Positions 1 through 7,548 of a stretch of 59,221 nucleotides of DNA are shown here, piece after piece; position 1 is the stretch's first letter; every line of letters starts with the position of its first letter. The stretch comes from Cytobacillus gottheilii. Lineage in GTDB: Bacteria > Bacillota > Bacilli > Bacillales > Cytobacillaceae. Location of the stretch: contig NZ_LT800494.1 in NCBI RefSeq assembly GCF_900166665.1, positions 1,563,732-1,622,952 on the forward strand. Direction: 5' to 3'. The notes under the pieces are model-generated. The model worked only from the letters and a program-made list of their open reading frames with translations, had not been told where the DNA came from and made no database searches. The translations under genes were made by a program, and so were the position numbers.

Positions 1-2
1 GA

Positions 3-512
3 CCGGACTCAATTGGCCGTGTAAAACCATACTACGGCAACTTTGGCATTAATGTACGTGCCTATACGTATATTCGCACAATGGGCCCTGATGGTCTAAA
101 AGCTGTTACAGAATATGCAGTACTGAATGCTAACTACATGATGAGAAGATTATCTTCAGCTTATGACCTGCCATTTGACAGACATTGTAAGCATGAATTT
201 GTCTTAAGCGGAAAAAGACAGAAAAAGCTTGGTGTGCGTACTCTTGATATTGCTAAACGCCTGCTTGATTTTGGCTATCACCCGCCAACAATCTACTTCC
301 CGCTTAATGTGGAAGAGTGTATTATGATTGAGCCTACTGAAACAGAGTCTAAGGAAACGCTCGACAGCTTCATTGATGCGATGCTGCAAATTGCAAGAGA
401 AGCAGAGGAGAATCCAGAAATCGTGCAGGAGGCTCCGCACACAACCGTAATCGGCCGTTTAGATGAAACTTTGGCAGCAAGAAAGCCAGTATTGAAATAT
501 GTAAAACAATAA
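3..512 (+). CDS. gcvPB: Glycine dehydrogenase (decarboxylating) subunit 2, 3' part
   Basis: C-terminal 169 residues of the PLP-dependent P-protein subunit 2 of the glycine cleavage system, which decarboxylates glycine and passes the aminomethyl group to lipoyl-GcvH in the cytoplasm. The reading frame is open from the first bases, so the gene enters from the left. Family-typical stretches visible are [40 protein letters not shown] and [21 protein letters not shown]. In Bacillus this gene ends the gcvT-gcvPA-gcvPB operon; the neighbours yqhL and lipM fit that order. A strong hairpin terminator follows within 50 bases. The PLP lysine lies upstream of the window. Confidence 0.95.
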   Translation, partial: PDSIGRVKPYYGNFGINVRAYTYIRTMGPDGLKAVTEYAVLNANYMMRRLSSAYDLPFDRHCKHEFVLSGKRQKKLGVRTLDIAKRLLDFGYHPPTIYFPLNVEECIMIEPTETESKETLDSFIDAMLQIAREAEENPEIVQEAPHTTVIGRLDETLAARKPVLKYVKQ

Positions 513-520
513 TAAAAATA

Positions 521-600
521 GAAGGCCGGGACATAAGTATTTCACACACTCATAGAACCGAATGATTAGGGAGTCATCTTCTAATCATTCGGTTTTTTTA
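521..600 (+). repeat. Dispersed terminator-bearing repeat, copy 1
   Basis: Module made of a GGCCGGGACATAAGTA-like leader, a CACACTCATAGAA spacer and the hairpin CCGAATGATTAG / CTAATCATTCGG followed by T7. A clearly related module lies at 43873-43955 behind brxB, with the same leader, spacer and stem. Two copies behind unrelated genes show that this is a dispersed repeat serving as a transcription terminator, not a gene-specific one. Confidence 0.8.
558..599 (+). terminator. Rho-independent terminator of gcvPB
   Basis: Perfect 12-bp stem CCGAATGATTAG (558-569) and CTAATCATTCGG (581-592), then seven T residues. Confidence 0.9.
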
Positions 601-620
601 TGAATATAAAATAACTGAGT

Positions 621-746
621 GAAATGGAGCGGAGGACCCTCGACTCCTGTGGGCAATAGAGGAAAAGGTGAGACCCCGCAGGAGCTTGCTCCGAGGAGGC
701 TCAGCTTCCTCCCCACGGAAAGCGAGGGTCCGCAGCGCAATGGAAC
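621..746. repeat. GC-rich imperfect palindromic repeat of Bacillaceae type
   Basis: GC-rich island in AT-rich intergenic DNA. The outer arms GGACCCTCG (634-642) and CGAGGGTCC (723-731) pair. Inside are GACTCCTGTGGG, GAGACCCCGCAGGAGC and CCCACGGAAAGCGAG. This layout matches, from memory, a dispersed repeat common in Bacillaceae intergenic regions (ACTCCTGYGGG ... GAGACCCCGCAGG ... CGCGGAAAGCGAG). The 77-codon open frame across it lacks a ribosome binding site and is not a gene. The rest of 747-842 is AT-rich and ends in TGTCCCAGCCTC, an inverted partner of the leader at 523-533. Confidence 0.7.
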
Positions 747-842
747 GGCCTTGCTTAATTACCCAAACCAAGATAGTGAATATTCATGTTTGAGAAATAT
801 TAATTTCTTTTTGTCCCAGCCTCTTTACTTCTTTATGAACAA

Positions 843-1280
843 TTATCTATAAGCACTTTCACATGTGTTAGCCTGAGGTTCATAATAGCAATGCTGTTTA
901 TATTGTCCCGCGAATGGCTGACCATACCAAGTAGGAGGACATGGGGCATACGGATTAAAGTACCACAGAGAATATTTAGACGGATGCTGGCGCCAATTTT
1001 TCAATACTTTTCGTGCCAGCTCTCTCTCAACCTCCCTAGCCGGGTTATAAAATAAATTTCCTTTTTGCACTGCTTCAAAAGAATAGTTGCCGCCCTGAAT
1101 TTGAAAAATGACATCCCGAATTGATCTTACTTCCCTAAAATCCAAACAATCAGCAGCAGCTCGATTGACAATAACATTTCCAACCATGAGCATTCCCAGC
1201 TGCCCTTCACCCTCGGCTTCTGCTCTCATCATCCTTGCTATTAAATCAATGTCCTTGCTGGTATACCTTACTCTTGTCAC
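843..1280 (-). CDS. cwlJ: Spore cortex-lytic cell wall hydrolase CwlJ
   Basis: Cell wall hydrolase of the SleB/CwlJ (Hydrolase_2) family, 145 residues, about the length of B. subtilis CwlJ (142). In the family it is a spore-coat-associated enzyme that degrades cortex peptidoglycan during germination, notably in response to Ca-dipicolinate. Visible signatures: RMMRAEAEGEGQLGM with the catalytic-type Glu, GNVIVNR, KYSLWYFNP and the C-terminal QHCYYEPQANTCE. There is no signal peptide, as expected for CwlJ. The start is set at the GTG at 1280 because AGAGGTGATC at 1293-1284 is the ribosome binding site and contains the earlier in-frame GTG (1289). The resulting MTRVRYTSKDIDL also aligns with CwlJ N-termini. 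It stands alone between intergenic regions. Confidence 0.92.
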   Translation of the reverse strand: MTRVRYTSKDIDLIARMMRAEAEGEGQLGMLMVGNVIVNRAAADCLDFREVRSIRDVIFQIQGGNYSFEAVQKGNLFYNPAREVERELARKVLKNWRQHPSKYSLWYFNPYAPCPPTWYGQPFAGQYKQHCYYEPQANTCESAYR

Positions 1281-1521
1281 GGCGATCACCTCTAAAATAT
1301 TGTATGAAAAAACCTTTGATACATGTTAGCTTTTCATAATTTTTCTTCTTTGAATTCCTGTTGCAACAAGCTGTTTAGTGAATTTCTAGGATGTTTTATC
1401 TACACTATAAAATCAACTTTTGAGTTTATGAGACACACTTCAAGAAAGAATGGATACAAGAAGGAATTCCCATTTATATTGTTGAAGTTATTTTTGTAAA
1501 TGAATAAAGAAGAGGTGGCAC

Positions 1522-2127
1522 ATGTATATATCACAATTAGAAGCAGGAAAGCTGACAGATCTCCAGATGTCCAAATTATTATTTTCAGATATTGAAGATG
1601 ATCGTAAACCTGGAGATTGTATTTTTGTAGCTGGAAGCAGCAGGGCAATTCAATACCGGTTGCCAAAAGCTGTTGATTTATATCATGACGGCAGAGCAGC
1701 TAAAATGATCTTCACAGGGGGAGTGAAGTGGCATGGAAGCAGTGATCCGGAGGCGGTCATGCTAAAAAAAGAAGCCATTGCACTAGGCATACCAGAAAGT
1801 GATATTCTGGTAGAGGATACTTCCTTGCATACTTTAGAGAATGTGCTTGCCTCTCTTCTTGTCCTAGACAGAGAATTTCACCTCTTTAAAATAAAGCGGT
1901 TATTAGTGGTCACAGCTTCCTGGCATATGAGACGCTTACAATTAACGTTAGAGACATATATGCCTGACTGGATCCAATACACCCTTTGTCCTGCAGATGA
2001 TCAGCACACAAGTGAGAATAACTGGTTTCTTAGTGAGATTGGCAGACAGCGTGTAGAAAGTGAATGTGCAAAAATCATTCAATATGTAAAACAAGGGGCG
2101 TTAAAAGACATGGAAATACAGTTTTGA
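1522..2127 (+). CDS. YdcF/ElyC (DUF218) family protein
   Basis: 201-residue single-domain protein of the DUF218 (YdcF/SanA/ElyC) superfamily. The hallmarks are all present: an N-terminal strand DCIFVAGSSRAIQYR, the ...KMIFTGG glycine motif near residue 70, SDPEAVMLKKEAIALGIPESDILVEDTSLHTLENV in the middle, and LLVVTASWHMRRLQLTLE. The family binds nucleotide-type ligands in one E. coli example; its role in Bacillus is not established. No membrane segment, so probably cytoplasmic. AAGAAGAGGTGG lies just upstream of the ATG. It is monocistronic, or loosely followed by the acetyltransferase gene 90 bases on. Family assignment is firm, function unknown. Confidence 0.8.
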   Translation: MYISQLEAGKLTDLQMSKLLFSDIEDDRKPGDCIFVAGSSRAIQYRLPKAVDLYHDGRAAKMIFTGGVKWHGSSDPEAVMLKKEAIALGIPESDILVEDTSLHTLENVLASLLVLDREFHLFKIKRLLVVTASWHMRRLQLTLETYMPDWIQYTLCPADDQHTSENNWFLSEIGRQRVESECAKIIQYVKQGALKDMEIQF

Positions 2128-2214
2128 GGGAGAAATGGTGAATTCCATGAAGTTGTACATCCTTTTACCAAAATAGCAAGTTAATCATTAATTTTATATA
2201 GGAGAATTGAGATA

Positions 2215-2727
2215 ATGAATTTAGTTAAACCAACTATACAGCATTATGAACAAATCATGGCTTATCGGGAGGTGTTTTTAGAACGAGGAGAAACGCCTTA
2301 TGGAGGCTCTTCCCTGCAAAAATTTACTGATTATCACAAGTGGTTGGATAATGTTATAAGTCAAGAGATTGAAGAACTTTTACCTCCGCACAAAGTCCCC
2401 GTCACTCAATTCCTAAGTATTGAAAATGGTGAGTTAATTGGACTAATCAATATTCGCCATGTATTAACACCAGAATTATTAATGAATGGAGGACATATCG
2501 GATATAGCATCCACCCAAATAGGCGCAGAAAAGGATATGCCGCTGAGCAGCTTCGGCTTAGCTTGCTTGAAGCGCAGAAACTTGGCTTAGAACAAATTTT
2601 GGTCACATGTGATAAAAGCAATATTGCTTCAGCAAAAACCATTGAAAAAGTTGGCGGTATTTTAGAGAATGAAATAAAGCCATTGAAATCAAAAGAATCA
2701 GTTTTGCGATACTGGATAAAAATATGA
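2215..2727 (+). CDS. GNAT family N-acetyltransferase
   Basis: 170-residue acetyltransferase of the GNAT superfamily. The acetyl-CoA binding motif A is HIGYSIHPNRRRKGYAAEQLR (around residues 97-117), preceded by the strand pair GLINIRHVL and followed by LVTCDKSNIASAKTIEKVGG, the classical motif B region. The N-terminal HYEQIMAYREVFLE resembles the YedL/RimJ-like branch. The acceptor substrate cannot be deduced. GGAGAATTGAGATA precedes the ATG. It probably acts in the cytoplasm as a single-gene unit. Confidence 0.85.
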   Translation: MNLVKPTIQHYEQIMAYREVFLERGETPYGGSSLQKFTDYHKWLDNVISQEIEELLPPHKVPVTQFLSIENGELIGLINIRHVLTPELLMNGGHIGYSIHPNRRRKGYAAEQLRLSLLEAQKLGLEQILVTCDKSNIASAKTIEKVGGILENEIKPLKSKESVLRYWIKI

Positions 2728-2872
2728 TCCTGAGAATATAGGAAGCACATAAATAATAAAAAGCATACCTGAGATCATAGAGTGGCGGTTTTAAGCTAAC
2801 GGTTTATTATAAGTTTATGTTAGAATGTGAAAAAACACAAAGAATGCAAGCGAGAATGAGAGGAGGGGACTT

Positions 2873-3064
2873 ATGTTTAAAAAAATTCTAAAGCAAATTA
2901 CAAAGATGTCCCGTGACAGCAGTGATCGAAGACGTCATTATCGTCGCTATAGCAGCAGTGACCGGAAGTATTACGGCCGGGGAAGCAGCAGCAGCCGTCG
3001 CTATAAACGGAATCCTTTGGGCGGAAGCAAGTATTATAAGAGGAGAGGCCGAAGCAGCAGTTAA
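2873..3064 (+). CDS. Small Arg/Ser/Tyr-rich basic protein
   Basis: 63-residue highly basic protein of low complexity: after an N-terminal MFKKILKQITKM it consists of RS, RR and YY clusters (RRRHYRRYSSSDRKYY, GRGSSSSRRYKR, GGSKYYKRRGRSSS). AGGAGGGG sits 6 bases before the ATG, an excellent ribosome binding site, so the gene looks real although no family was recognised. It converges with the protein-kinase gene, and the two TAA stops overlap in one TTAA (3061-3064). The composition recalls the Ser/Lys/Arg-rich parts of coat proteins CotB and CotG, which CotH kinase phosphorylates. A role as kinase substrate is inference only. Confidence 0.65.
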   Translation: MFKKILKQITKMSRDSSDRRRHYRRYSSSDRKYYGRGSSSSRRYKRNPLGGSKYYKRRGRSSS

Positions 3065-3837
3065 ATGGGATCTGCCTGCACATTCAATGCTGATTGAAGA
3101 TCGGCTTTGATTTCGGCAATGTCTGAATATGGCTGATTGATTTGCAGCAGCCGTTTTAACAATCTGACCGTTTCCGGTTTTAACGAAAGTTCTTCTGTCC
3201 ATGGAAGAGCTTTTTTGTATTTAGAGTTGAATGTTGTATAAAGCAAATACAGCAGAATCTCTCCTAGATCATAATAATCCTGCAGCTTCATCTCGATCAT
3301 TTCCTGTTGATTTTGCGGCGATTGTGCTAAACCTAAATCGATCAAATAAAACTCCGCATTGTTTTCCATCACATTTGGGATCCGGATATCAAGGTGAAAA
3401 ATGTCTATACTATGAAGATAGTCTATAAAGTCAAGCAGATGTGTCAAAACAAATAATGCTTCTTCCTCATTAAATGTTCGCTTTTTATGGAAAATGAGGT
3501 CTTCCAGATTATCACCTTCAATATAGCTCATGACATAAAATAAAGAACCATTACTAGAGAATGTTTCAAAAATCTTTGGTATATTTCTATGGTTAAGGCT
3601 GCTCAAAATAGACATTTCCTCTTTGAACATGTCAACCTCTTTTTTACACATATGCTTACTCGGACGCAGTTGTTTGATTACTTTTCTCTCGTTGGACACT
3701 AGTTCTCTGCACAAGTAAACAAGTCCGTAGCTTCCTGCTCCGATTATGTTCAAGATCTCATAGGCATCATTCAATATTGTTCCTTTTTTTATAGGTTTGT
3801 CTAAAAAGAATTGATACATTTTCCGCATGGCACGCAA
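3061..3837 (-). CDS. Ser/Thr protein kinase-like protein (YrzF type)
   Basis: 258-residue eukaryotic-type protein kinase domain without membrane segment or sensor domain. Landmarks in order: glycine loop IIGAGSYGLVYLC, the ATP lysine in RKVIKQL, the C-helix Glu in FKEEMSIL, hinge MSYIEGDNLEDLI, catalytic loop HLDIRIPN (HRDxKxxN with Arg in place of the Lys) and LIDLGLAQ as the DFG element. The lobe after that is short, like B. subtilis YrzF. Key residues are kept, so it may be active, although the Lys-to-Arg change in the catalytic loop is notable. AAAGGAG lies 8 bases before the TTG start. Its 3' end overlaps the stop of the Arg/Ser-rich gene. Confidence 0.82.
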   Translation of the reverse strand: MRAMRKMYQFFLDKPIKKGTILNDAYEILNIIGAGSYGLVYLCRELVSNERKVIKQLRPSKHMCKKEVDMFKEEMSILSSLNHRNIPKIFETFSSNGSLFYVMSYIEGDNLEDLIFHKKRTFNEEEALFVLTHLLDFIDYLHSIDIFHLDIRIPNVMENNAEFYLIDLGLAQSPQNQQEMIEMKLQDYYDLGEILLYLLYTTFNSKYKKALPWTEELSLKPETVRLLKRLLQINQPYSDIAEIKADLQSALNVQADPI

Positions 3838-3965
3838 TATAAAAACTCCTTTAAAACATATTCGCTAAATTTTCATCTTTACATGATCGATCATACCAAA
3901 AAAACACGTAAAAAGTGTAAAGTGAATATATCAGCGTACTGAGAAGAATATAGGTCACATTAAAT

Positions 3966-4003
3966 GCAAAAGAGGCGTCTTCACTTGAAGACAGCCTCTT
4001 ACT
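3966..4003 (-). terminator. Hairpin terminator downstream of yqhL
   Basis: AAGAGGC-GTCTTCA and TGAAGAC-AGCCTCTT form a long stem with almost no loop; on the minus strand it is followed by TTTT. It suits the end of the yqhL transcript. A 65-codon open frame over it is not credible as a gene. Confidence 0.6.
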
Positions 4004-4091
4004 GTATACATTCAAAAATTGAATTAGCATAACCACTTTGTCGTACAAAAGCTAATTTCATATATGAAGTATAAGTGCAAACTGCACGTGT

Positions 4092-4472
4092 TTATTTTTT
4101 CTTAACTTTGCCGCTCCATTTTTTAAAGCCGCCCTGCAGGTGACTAAGGTTTTTGTAGCCTTTTCTGCTTAAGAGCTGAGCCGCTCTGCCGCTTCTCATG
4201 CCGCTTTGGCAATATAAATAAACAGGCTTATCAGGACGCAATTCCTGGAGTCTCGTTTTAAGCTGGGAAAGCGGGATATTTCTAGAACCGAGTATATGTC
4301 CAGCTTCATACTCATTTGGTTCGCGGACATCAATCAGCTGCGCTTTGCGGTAGCCTTCACGAAATTCTTCCTCTGTGAGTGTTTTAACGATTCTCTTCTG
4401 AATTAGCCAGTTAACGACAGAATAAACCACAATCGCACCAAGCATAATCAGAAGGAAATAAAGGATATCCAA
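4092..4472 (-). CDS. yqhL: Membrane-anchored rhodanese-like protein YqhL
   Basis: 126 residues. The N-terminus (about 1-22, ILYFLLIMLGAIVVYSVVNWLI) is one membrane segment, followed by a single rhodanese domain: LIDVREPNEYEAGHILGSRNIPLSQL and the active-site loop VYLYCQSGMRSGRAA with the catalytic cysteine. Rhodaneses transfer sulfane sulfur; the physiological donor and acceptor of YqhL are not known. It is divergent from lipM, the same neighbourhood as in B. subtilis, where yqhL sits between gcvPB and lipM. GAAAGGAGAAAGAC precedes the ATG. Confidence 0.9.
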   Translation of the reverse strand: MDILYFLLIMLGAIVVYSVVNWLIQKRIVKTLTEEEFREGYRKAQLIDVREPNEYEAGHILGSRNIPLSQLKTRLQELRPDKPVYLYCQSGMRSGRAAQLLSRKGYKNLSHLQGGFKKWSGKVKKK

Positions 4473-4652
4473 TGTGTCTTTCTCCTTTCACACATATGAT
4501 AAGACAAGTATAATTATATAAGGCATCACTATATGAGTAAAGAAAAATAGGTAATTTTTTATACGAAAGGTAAATGCTTTTTTTCTAAATGGAATTTTGC
4601 TAGACTTTGGTTTGACAGCAAGTTAATAACAATTCGAAAAAGAGGGTATAAA

Positions 4653-5489
4653 ATGGCAAAGGAAGTATGGCGGTTTATCGATTCAGGAAATCATTCAGCA
4701 GCATTTAATATGGCGCTTGATGAAGCGCTTCTTGATTGGAATAGCGAAGGGAAAATCCCGCCGGTTATCCGTTTTTATGGCTGGGAGCCAGCGACATTAT
4801 CGATTGGTTATTTTCAAAAAGTGGAAAAGGAAATAAATATGGATAGTGTTAAACAGCATGGGCTTGGATTTGTGCGTCGCCCAACTGGTGGCAGAGGCGT
4901 CTTGCACGAGCATGAACTTACATATAGTGTTATTGTTTCTGAAGAACATCCGGATATGCCGAAAACGGTTACAGAAGCCTACCGTGTTATATCTGAGGGA
5001 ATTTTAAAGGGATTTCACAATCTTGGGATGGATGCATATTTTGCCGTGCCAAAAACAGAAGCAGATCGCGAATCATTAAAGAATCCCCGTTCTGCCGTAT
5101 GTTTTGATGCACCAAGCTGGTATGAACTTGTTGTAGAAGGACGTAAGGTAGCTGGAAGTGCACAAACGAGACAGAAGGGTGTCATCCTCCAGCATGGCTC
5201 GATTCTTTTAGATCTTGATGAAGACAAGCTTTTCAGCTTGTTTAAATATCCTAATGAGCGCGTAAAAGAAAGAATGCAAAAGGCATTTAAAAACAAAGCA
5301 GTTGCCATTAATGAAATTGCTAAAGAAAATGTCACCATTGAAATGGCGAAAAAGGCTTTCAAAGAAGGTTTCGAGCAAGGCTTGGATATTAAACTTGAGC
5401 CATATGAGTTAACGGAAGAAGAATTAGCGTATGTCCATAAAATCGCTAAAGATCGTTATGAAAGTGATGAATGGAATTTTAAAAGATAA
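4653..5489 (+). CDS. lipM: Octanoyltransferase LipM
   Basis: 278-residue octanoyl-ACP:protein N-octanoyltransferase of the BPL/LipA/LipB superfamily. In Bacillus LipM loads octanoate from acyl carrier protein onto GcvH, the first step of lipoate synthesis; amidotransfer by LipL then supplies E2 subunits such as BkdB in this window. Visible: [12 protein letters not shown], the [19 protein letters not shown] ligand loop, and [27 protein letters not shown] with the catalytic Cys at residue 150, the position known for B. subtilis LipM. AAAGAGGG precedes the ATG. Its closeness to gcvPB matches its GcvH substrate. Confidence 0.95.
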   Translation: MAKEVWRFIDSGNHSAAFNMALDEALLDWNSEGKIPPVIRFYGWEPATLSIGYFQKVEKEINMDSVKQHGLGFVRRPTGGRGVLHEHELTYSVIVSEEHPDMPKTVTEAYRVISEGILKGFHNLGMDAYFAVPKTEADRESLKNPRSAVCFDAPSWYELVVEGRKVAGSAQTRQKGVILQHGSILLDLDEDKLFSLFKYPNERVKERMQKAFKNKAVAINEIAKENVTIEMAKKAFKEGFEQGLDIKLEPYELTEEELAYVHKIAKDRYESDEWNFKR

Positions 5490-5505
5490 TAAGACTAACA
5501 ACCCT

Positions 5506-5536
5506 AGGCTGGAGAAGAGTGTTCCGGCCTTTTTTA
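5506..5536 (+). terminator. Terminator of lipM
   Basis: AGGCTGGA and TTCCGGCCT pair around a short loop, followed by TTTTT (5531-5535). Confidence 0.75.
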
Positions 5537-5720
5537 CGTTTCAATCCTAAGAATAGATAGGATTTTTGAAAAGCTGAGTGTGACAGATGATTTGACTGAT
5601 TTTTGAAATCCTGTGTTTGATCTTGTTTGCGTAATTAATACACTTTTAATTTCTTAAATATGGATAACAAGGTCAAGTTTTCACAAGTAATACCTTCACC
5701 TTTATCAGGATATAGTACTC

Positions 5721-5861
5721 TCATTCAAGCTCTTTAGATCCACCTAATATCCGCTTTATCCCCGTATTTCGGAAATTACTCACATGCTCTAATCTTTCTC
5801 TTGCTTCGGGAGTTGATCTTCTAAGCCGATCCCCGTCCGCCTTTAAAACCCAGTAATTATT
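5721..5861 (-). pseudogene. Coding-like remnant between lipM and yqhO
   Basis: The 440-base gap between lipM and yqhO holds a minus-strand frame of 46 sense codons bounded by stops and with no start codon. It reads NNYWVLKADGDRLRRSTPEA and continues with ...LEHVSNFRNTGIKRILGGSKELE. The balanced, charged composition looks like the tail of a real protein. An ATG preceded by AGGAA lies further upstream in another frame next to a run of seven T, so frameshift decay is possible. No family recognised. B. subtilis has mntR here, but this sequence does not resemble it. Confidence 0.3.
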
Positions 5862-5946
5862 CTAATGCTGTTAAAAAAATCGTACTATTTTTCTCATTTC
5901 CTGCTTAAAGATGTAGTAGGCGAGTTCTGTGCAGGGGGTGGTGAAC

Positions 5947-6831
5947 ATGTATATTGATGGCGTGTTTTCTGGGGGAGGCATTAAGGGATTTGCTTTAGTT
6001 GGTGCATATGAGGTTGTGGAGAAGCGAGGCTTTCGTTTTAAAAGAGTAGCTGGAACTAGCGCTGGATCGATCGTGGCTGCGTTAATTGCAGCTCAATATA
6101 CAAGTGATGAAATTGCTGAATTAATGAAGGAACTTGATGTGAAAACGTTTATGGATGATAGAAAAGCGATTATTCCATTTGCTGTGACAAAATGGATTTT
6201 CTTATATTGGAGATTAGGTCTGTATAAAGGCGCAGAGCTTGAAAAGTGGATGGAAGAGAAGTTAGCTTTAAGAGGAATTAGGACATTTTCAGATTTGCCT
6301 CCTCAGGCACTTCGCGTCGTTGCATCAGATTTAACAAATGGCAGGCTTGTTGTTATACCAGATGATCTTCCGAATTATGGAATAGATCATGGTTCCTTTT
6401 CTGTTGCCAAGGCAATTCGAATGAGCTGCAGTCTTCCGTATTTTTTTGAGCCAGTCAAATTGTATGCACAGCAACGAACCAGTCTAATGGTAGATGGCGG
6501 TGTATTGAGTAATTTTCCGATGTGGCTTTTTGATAAAGAAAATGTCAAAAAAGTCAGGCCTGTTCTTGGCATTAAGTTGAGCCACAATCTAAATGAACGC
6601 CCGGCGAAAAAAATTAATAATGCGTTTAAGCTGTATGAAGCGTTGTTTGAAACAATGAAAGACGCTCATGACGCTCGTTATATTTCCAGAAAACATGCGC
6701 AGAATATAATTTTTATTCCGACAGACGGTGTTCTGGCAACTGAATTTGAATTGACCGAGGAGAGAAGAAATGACCTGCTCGAGCTTGGCAGACAGTGTGC
6801 TCTTCAATTCTTCTCAAAATGGAGTTATTAG
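5947..6831 (+). CDS. yqhO: Patatin-like phospholipase YqhO
   Basis: 294-residue patatin-family lipid acyl hydrolase. All catalytic elements are visible: the oxyanion loop FSGGGIKGFALVGAYEVVE, the nucleophile elbow GTSAGS (GxSxG) near residue 37, and the dyad aspartate in VDGGVLSNFP. Family members hydrolyse phospholipid or other acyl esters in the cytoplasm or at the membrane; the true substrate is unknown. The start is placed at the ATG at 5947 because CAGGGGGTGG sits immediately upstream; an in-frame GTG at 5929 overlaps this ribosome binding site. It converges with yqhP, and the two share a bidirectional terminator. Confidence 0.9.
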   Translation: MYIDGVFSGGGIKGFALVGAYEVVEKRGFRFKRVAGTSAGSIVAALIAAQYTSDEIAELMKELDVKTFMDDRKAIIPFAVTKWIFLYWRLGLYKGAELEKWMEEKLALRGIRTFSDLPPQALRVVASDLTNGRLVVIPDDLPNYGIDHGSFSVAKAIRMSCSLPYFFEPVKLYAQQRTSLMVDGGVLSNFPMWLFDKENVKKVRPVLGIKLSHNLNERPAKKINNAFKLYEALFETMKDAHDARYISRKHAQNIIFIPTDGVLATEFELTEERRNDLLELGRQCALQFFSKWSY

Positions 6832-6835
6832 AATA

Positions 6836-6878
6836 GAAAAAAATCGGGCTTCTTTATAAAGATGCCCGATTTTTTCTT
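6836..6878. terminator. Bidirectional terminator between yqhO and yqhP
   Basis: AAAAAATCGGGC and GCCCGATTTTTT form the stem, giving a T-run on either strand. The TAA stop of yqhP (6856-6854) lies in the loop, so the last codons of yqhP are part of the terminator. Confidence 0.85.
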
Positions 6879-7231
6879 TTGCTCTTCTTTCCTTCTATAA
6901 CGGTGAGCTGTACAGATGATTTTTTCTTTGGTTTTTTGATAGAGGTAAGCGAAGCAGTTTTTGGTTTGCGGTTTGCACTTGAAGACGCATCCTTTTTCAT
7001 AAACCGTTTTTTTGATTTTCTGGCAGCTTGTTTAAAGGCCCGGTTTTCCTTGTTGCCACTGTTGCTGGAGGATACACGCGTAATCAGAAAATAGATAATT
7101 GCGATTATGATTGCAGCAACTGCAACTGTCCGCAATACGCCAAGTGGGTCTGAAAATAAACTGACGGCTATTCCCAAAATCCCCAATACAATGAGTGCTG
7201 CAACGACATAAAACGAAACTCGATTTTTCAA
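6854..7231 (-). CDS. yqhP: Membrane protein YqhP (SA1362 family)
   Basis: 125 residues: two N-terminal membrane segments (about 5-24 and 31-49: VSFYVVAALIVLGILGIAVSL, TVAVAAIIIAIIYFLI) and a long Lys/Arg/Ser-rich cytoplasmic tail. It matches the YqhP/SA1362 family in layout and position next to yqhO. Function unknown. AAGGAGG at 7246-7240 is the ribosome binding site; the in-frame GTG at 7240 overlaps it, so the TTG at 7231 (spacing 8) is taken as the start. In B. subtilis yqhQ follows next door, but it is absent here. Confidence 0.82.
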   Translation of the reverse strand: MKNRVSFYVVAALIVLGILGIAVSLFSDPLGVLRTVAVAAIIIAIIYFLITRVSSSNSGNKENRAFKQAARKSKKRFMKKDASSSANRKPKTASLTSIKKPKKKSSVQLTVIEGKKSKRKNRASL

Positions 7232-7548
7232 GAATGCCACCTCCTTGAGTTGTTATTAACAAAAGTTCATTTTGTCTAACAGTTTGTACACGATATACTT
7301 CTATATATTTTTTCCATAAAAGACATTTTTAAACGATAAAATTGAAGGTTGTAATCGTTATTATAATAAATTCTCTTTTTCTGCGTCAAAACCTTTTGAT
7401 GAAATAAATAATGTTTAAGAAAAAGTGTATTAATGGCTTTGGTTGTTCATTCCAGCATAATCTCCTGCATCATATAAAATTTACAAATCGCATTAGAGGA
7501 TGCAAGGAATATGTGCAGCGGGACATACTATGAATGGAGGTGTTCATT

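Noticed and set aside
619..852. 77-codon plus-strand frame
   Set aside because: It lies across GC-rich palindromic repeat DNA and has no ribosome binding site.
1299..1306. CATACAAT on the minus strand as a sigma-E -10 element for cwlJ
   Set aside because: A transcript starting from it would begin at the ribosome binding site itself, and no clear -35 partner is seen.
2888..3202. Minus-strand and other-frame ORFs over the Arg/Ser-rich gene
   Set aside because: They are shadows of a low-complexity gene; only the plus-strand 2873-3064 frame has a ribosome binding site.
3851..4048. 65-codon minus-strand frame
   Set aside because: It contains the hairpin terminator of yqhL, and no ribosome binding site was identified.
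5929..5946. GTG start for yqhO
   Set aside because: It overlaps the ribosome binding site that serves the ATG at 5947.
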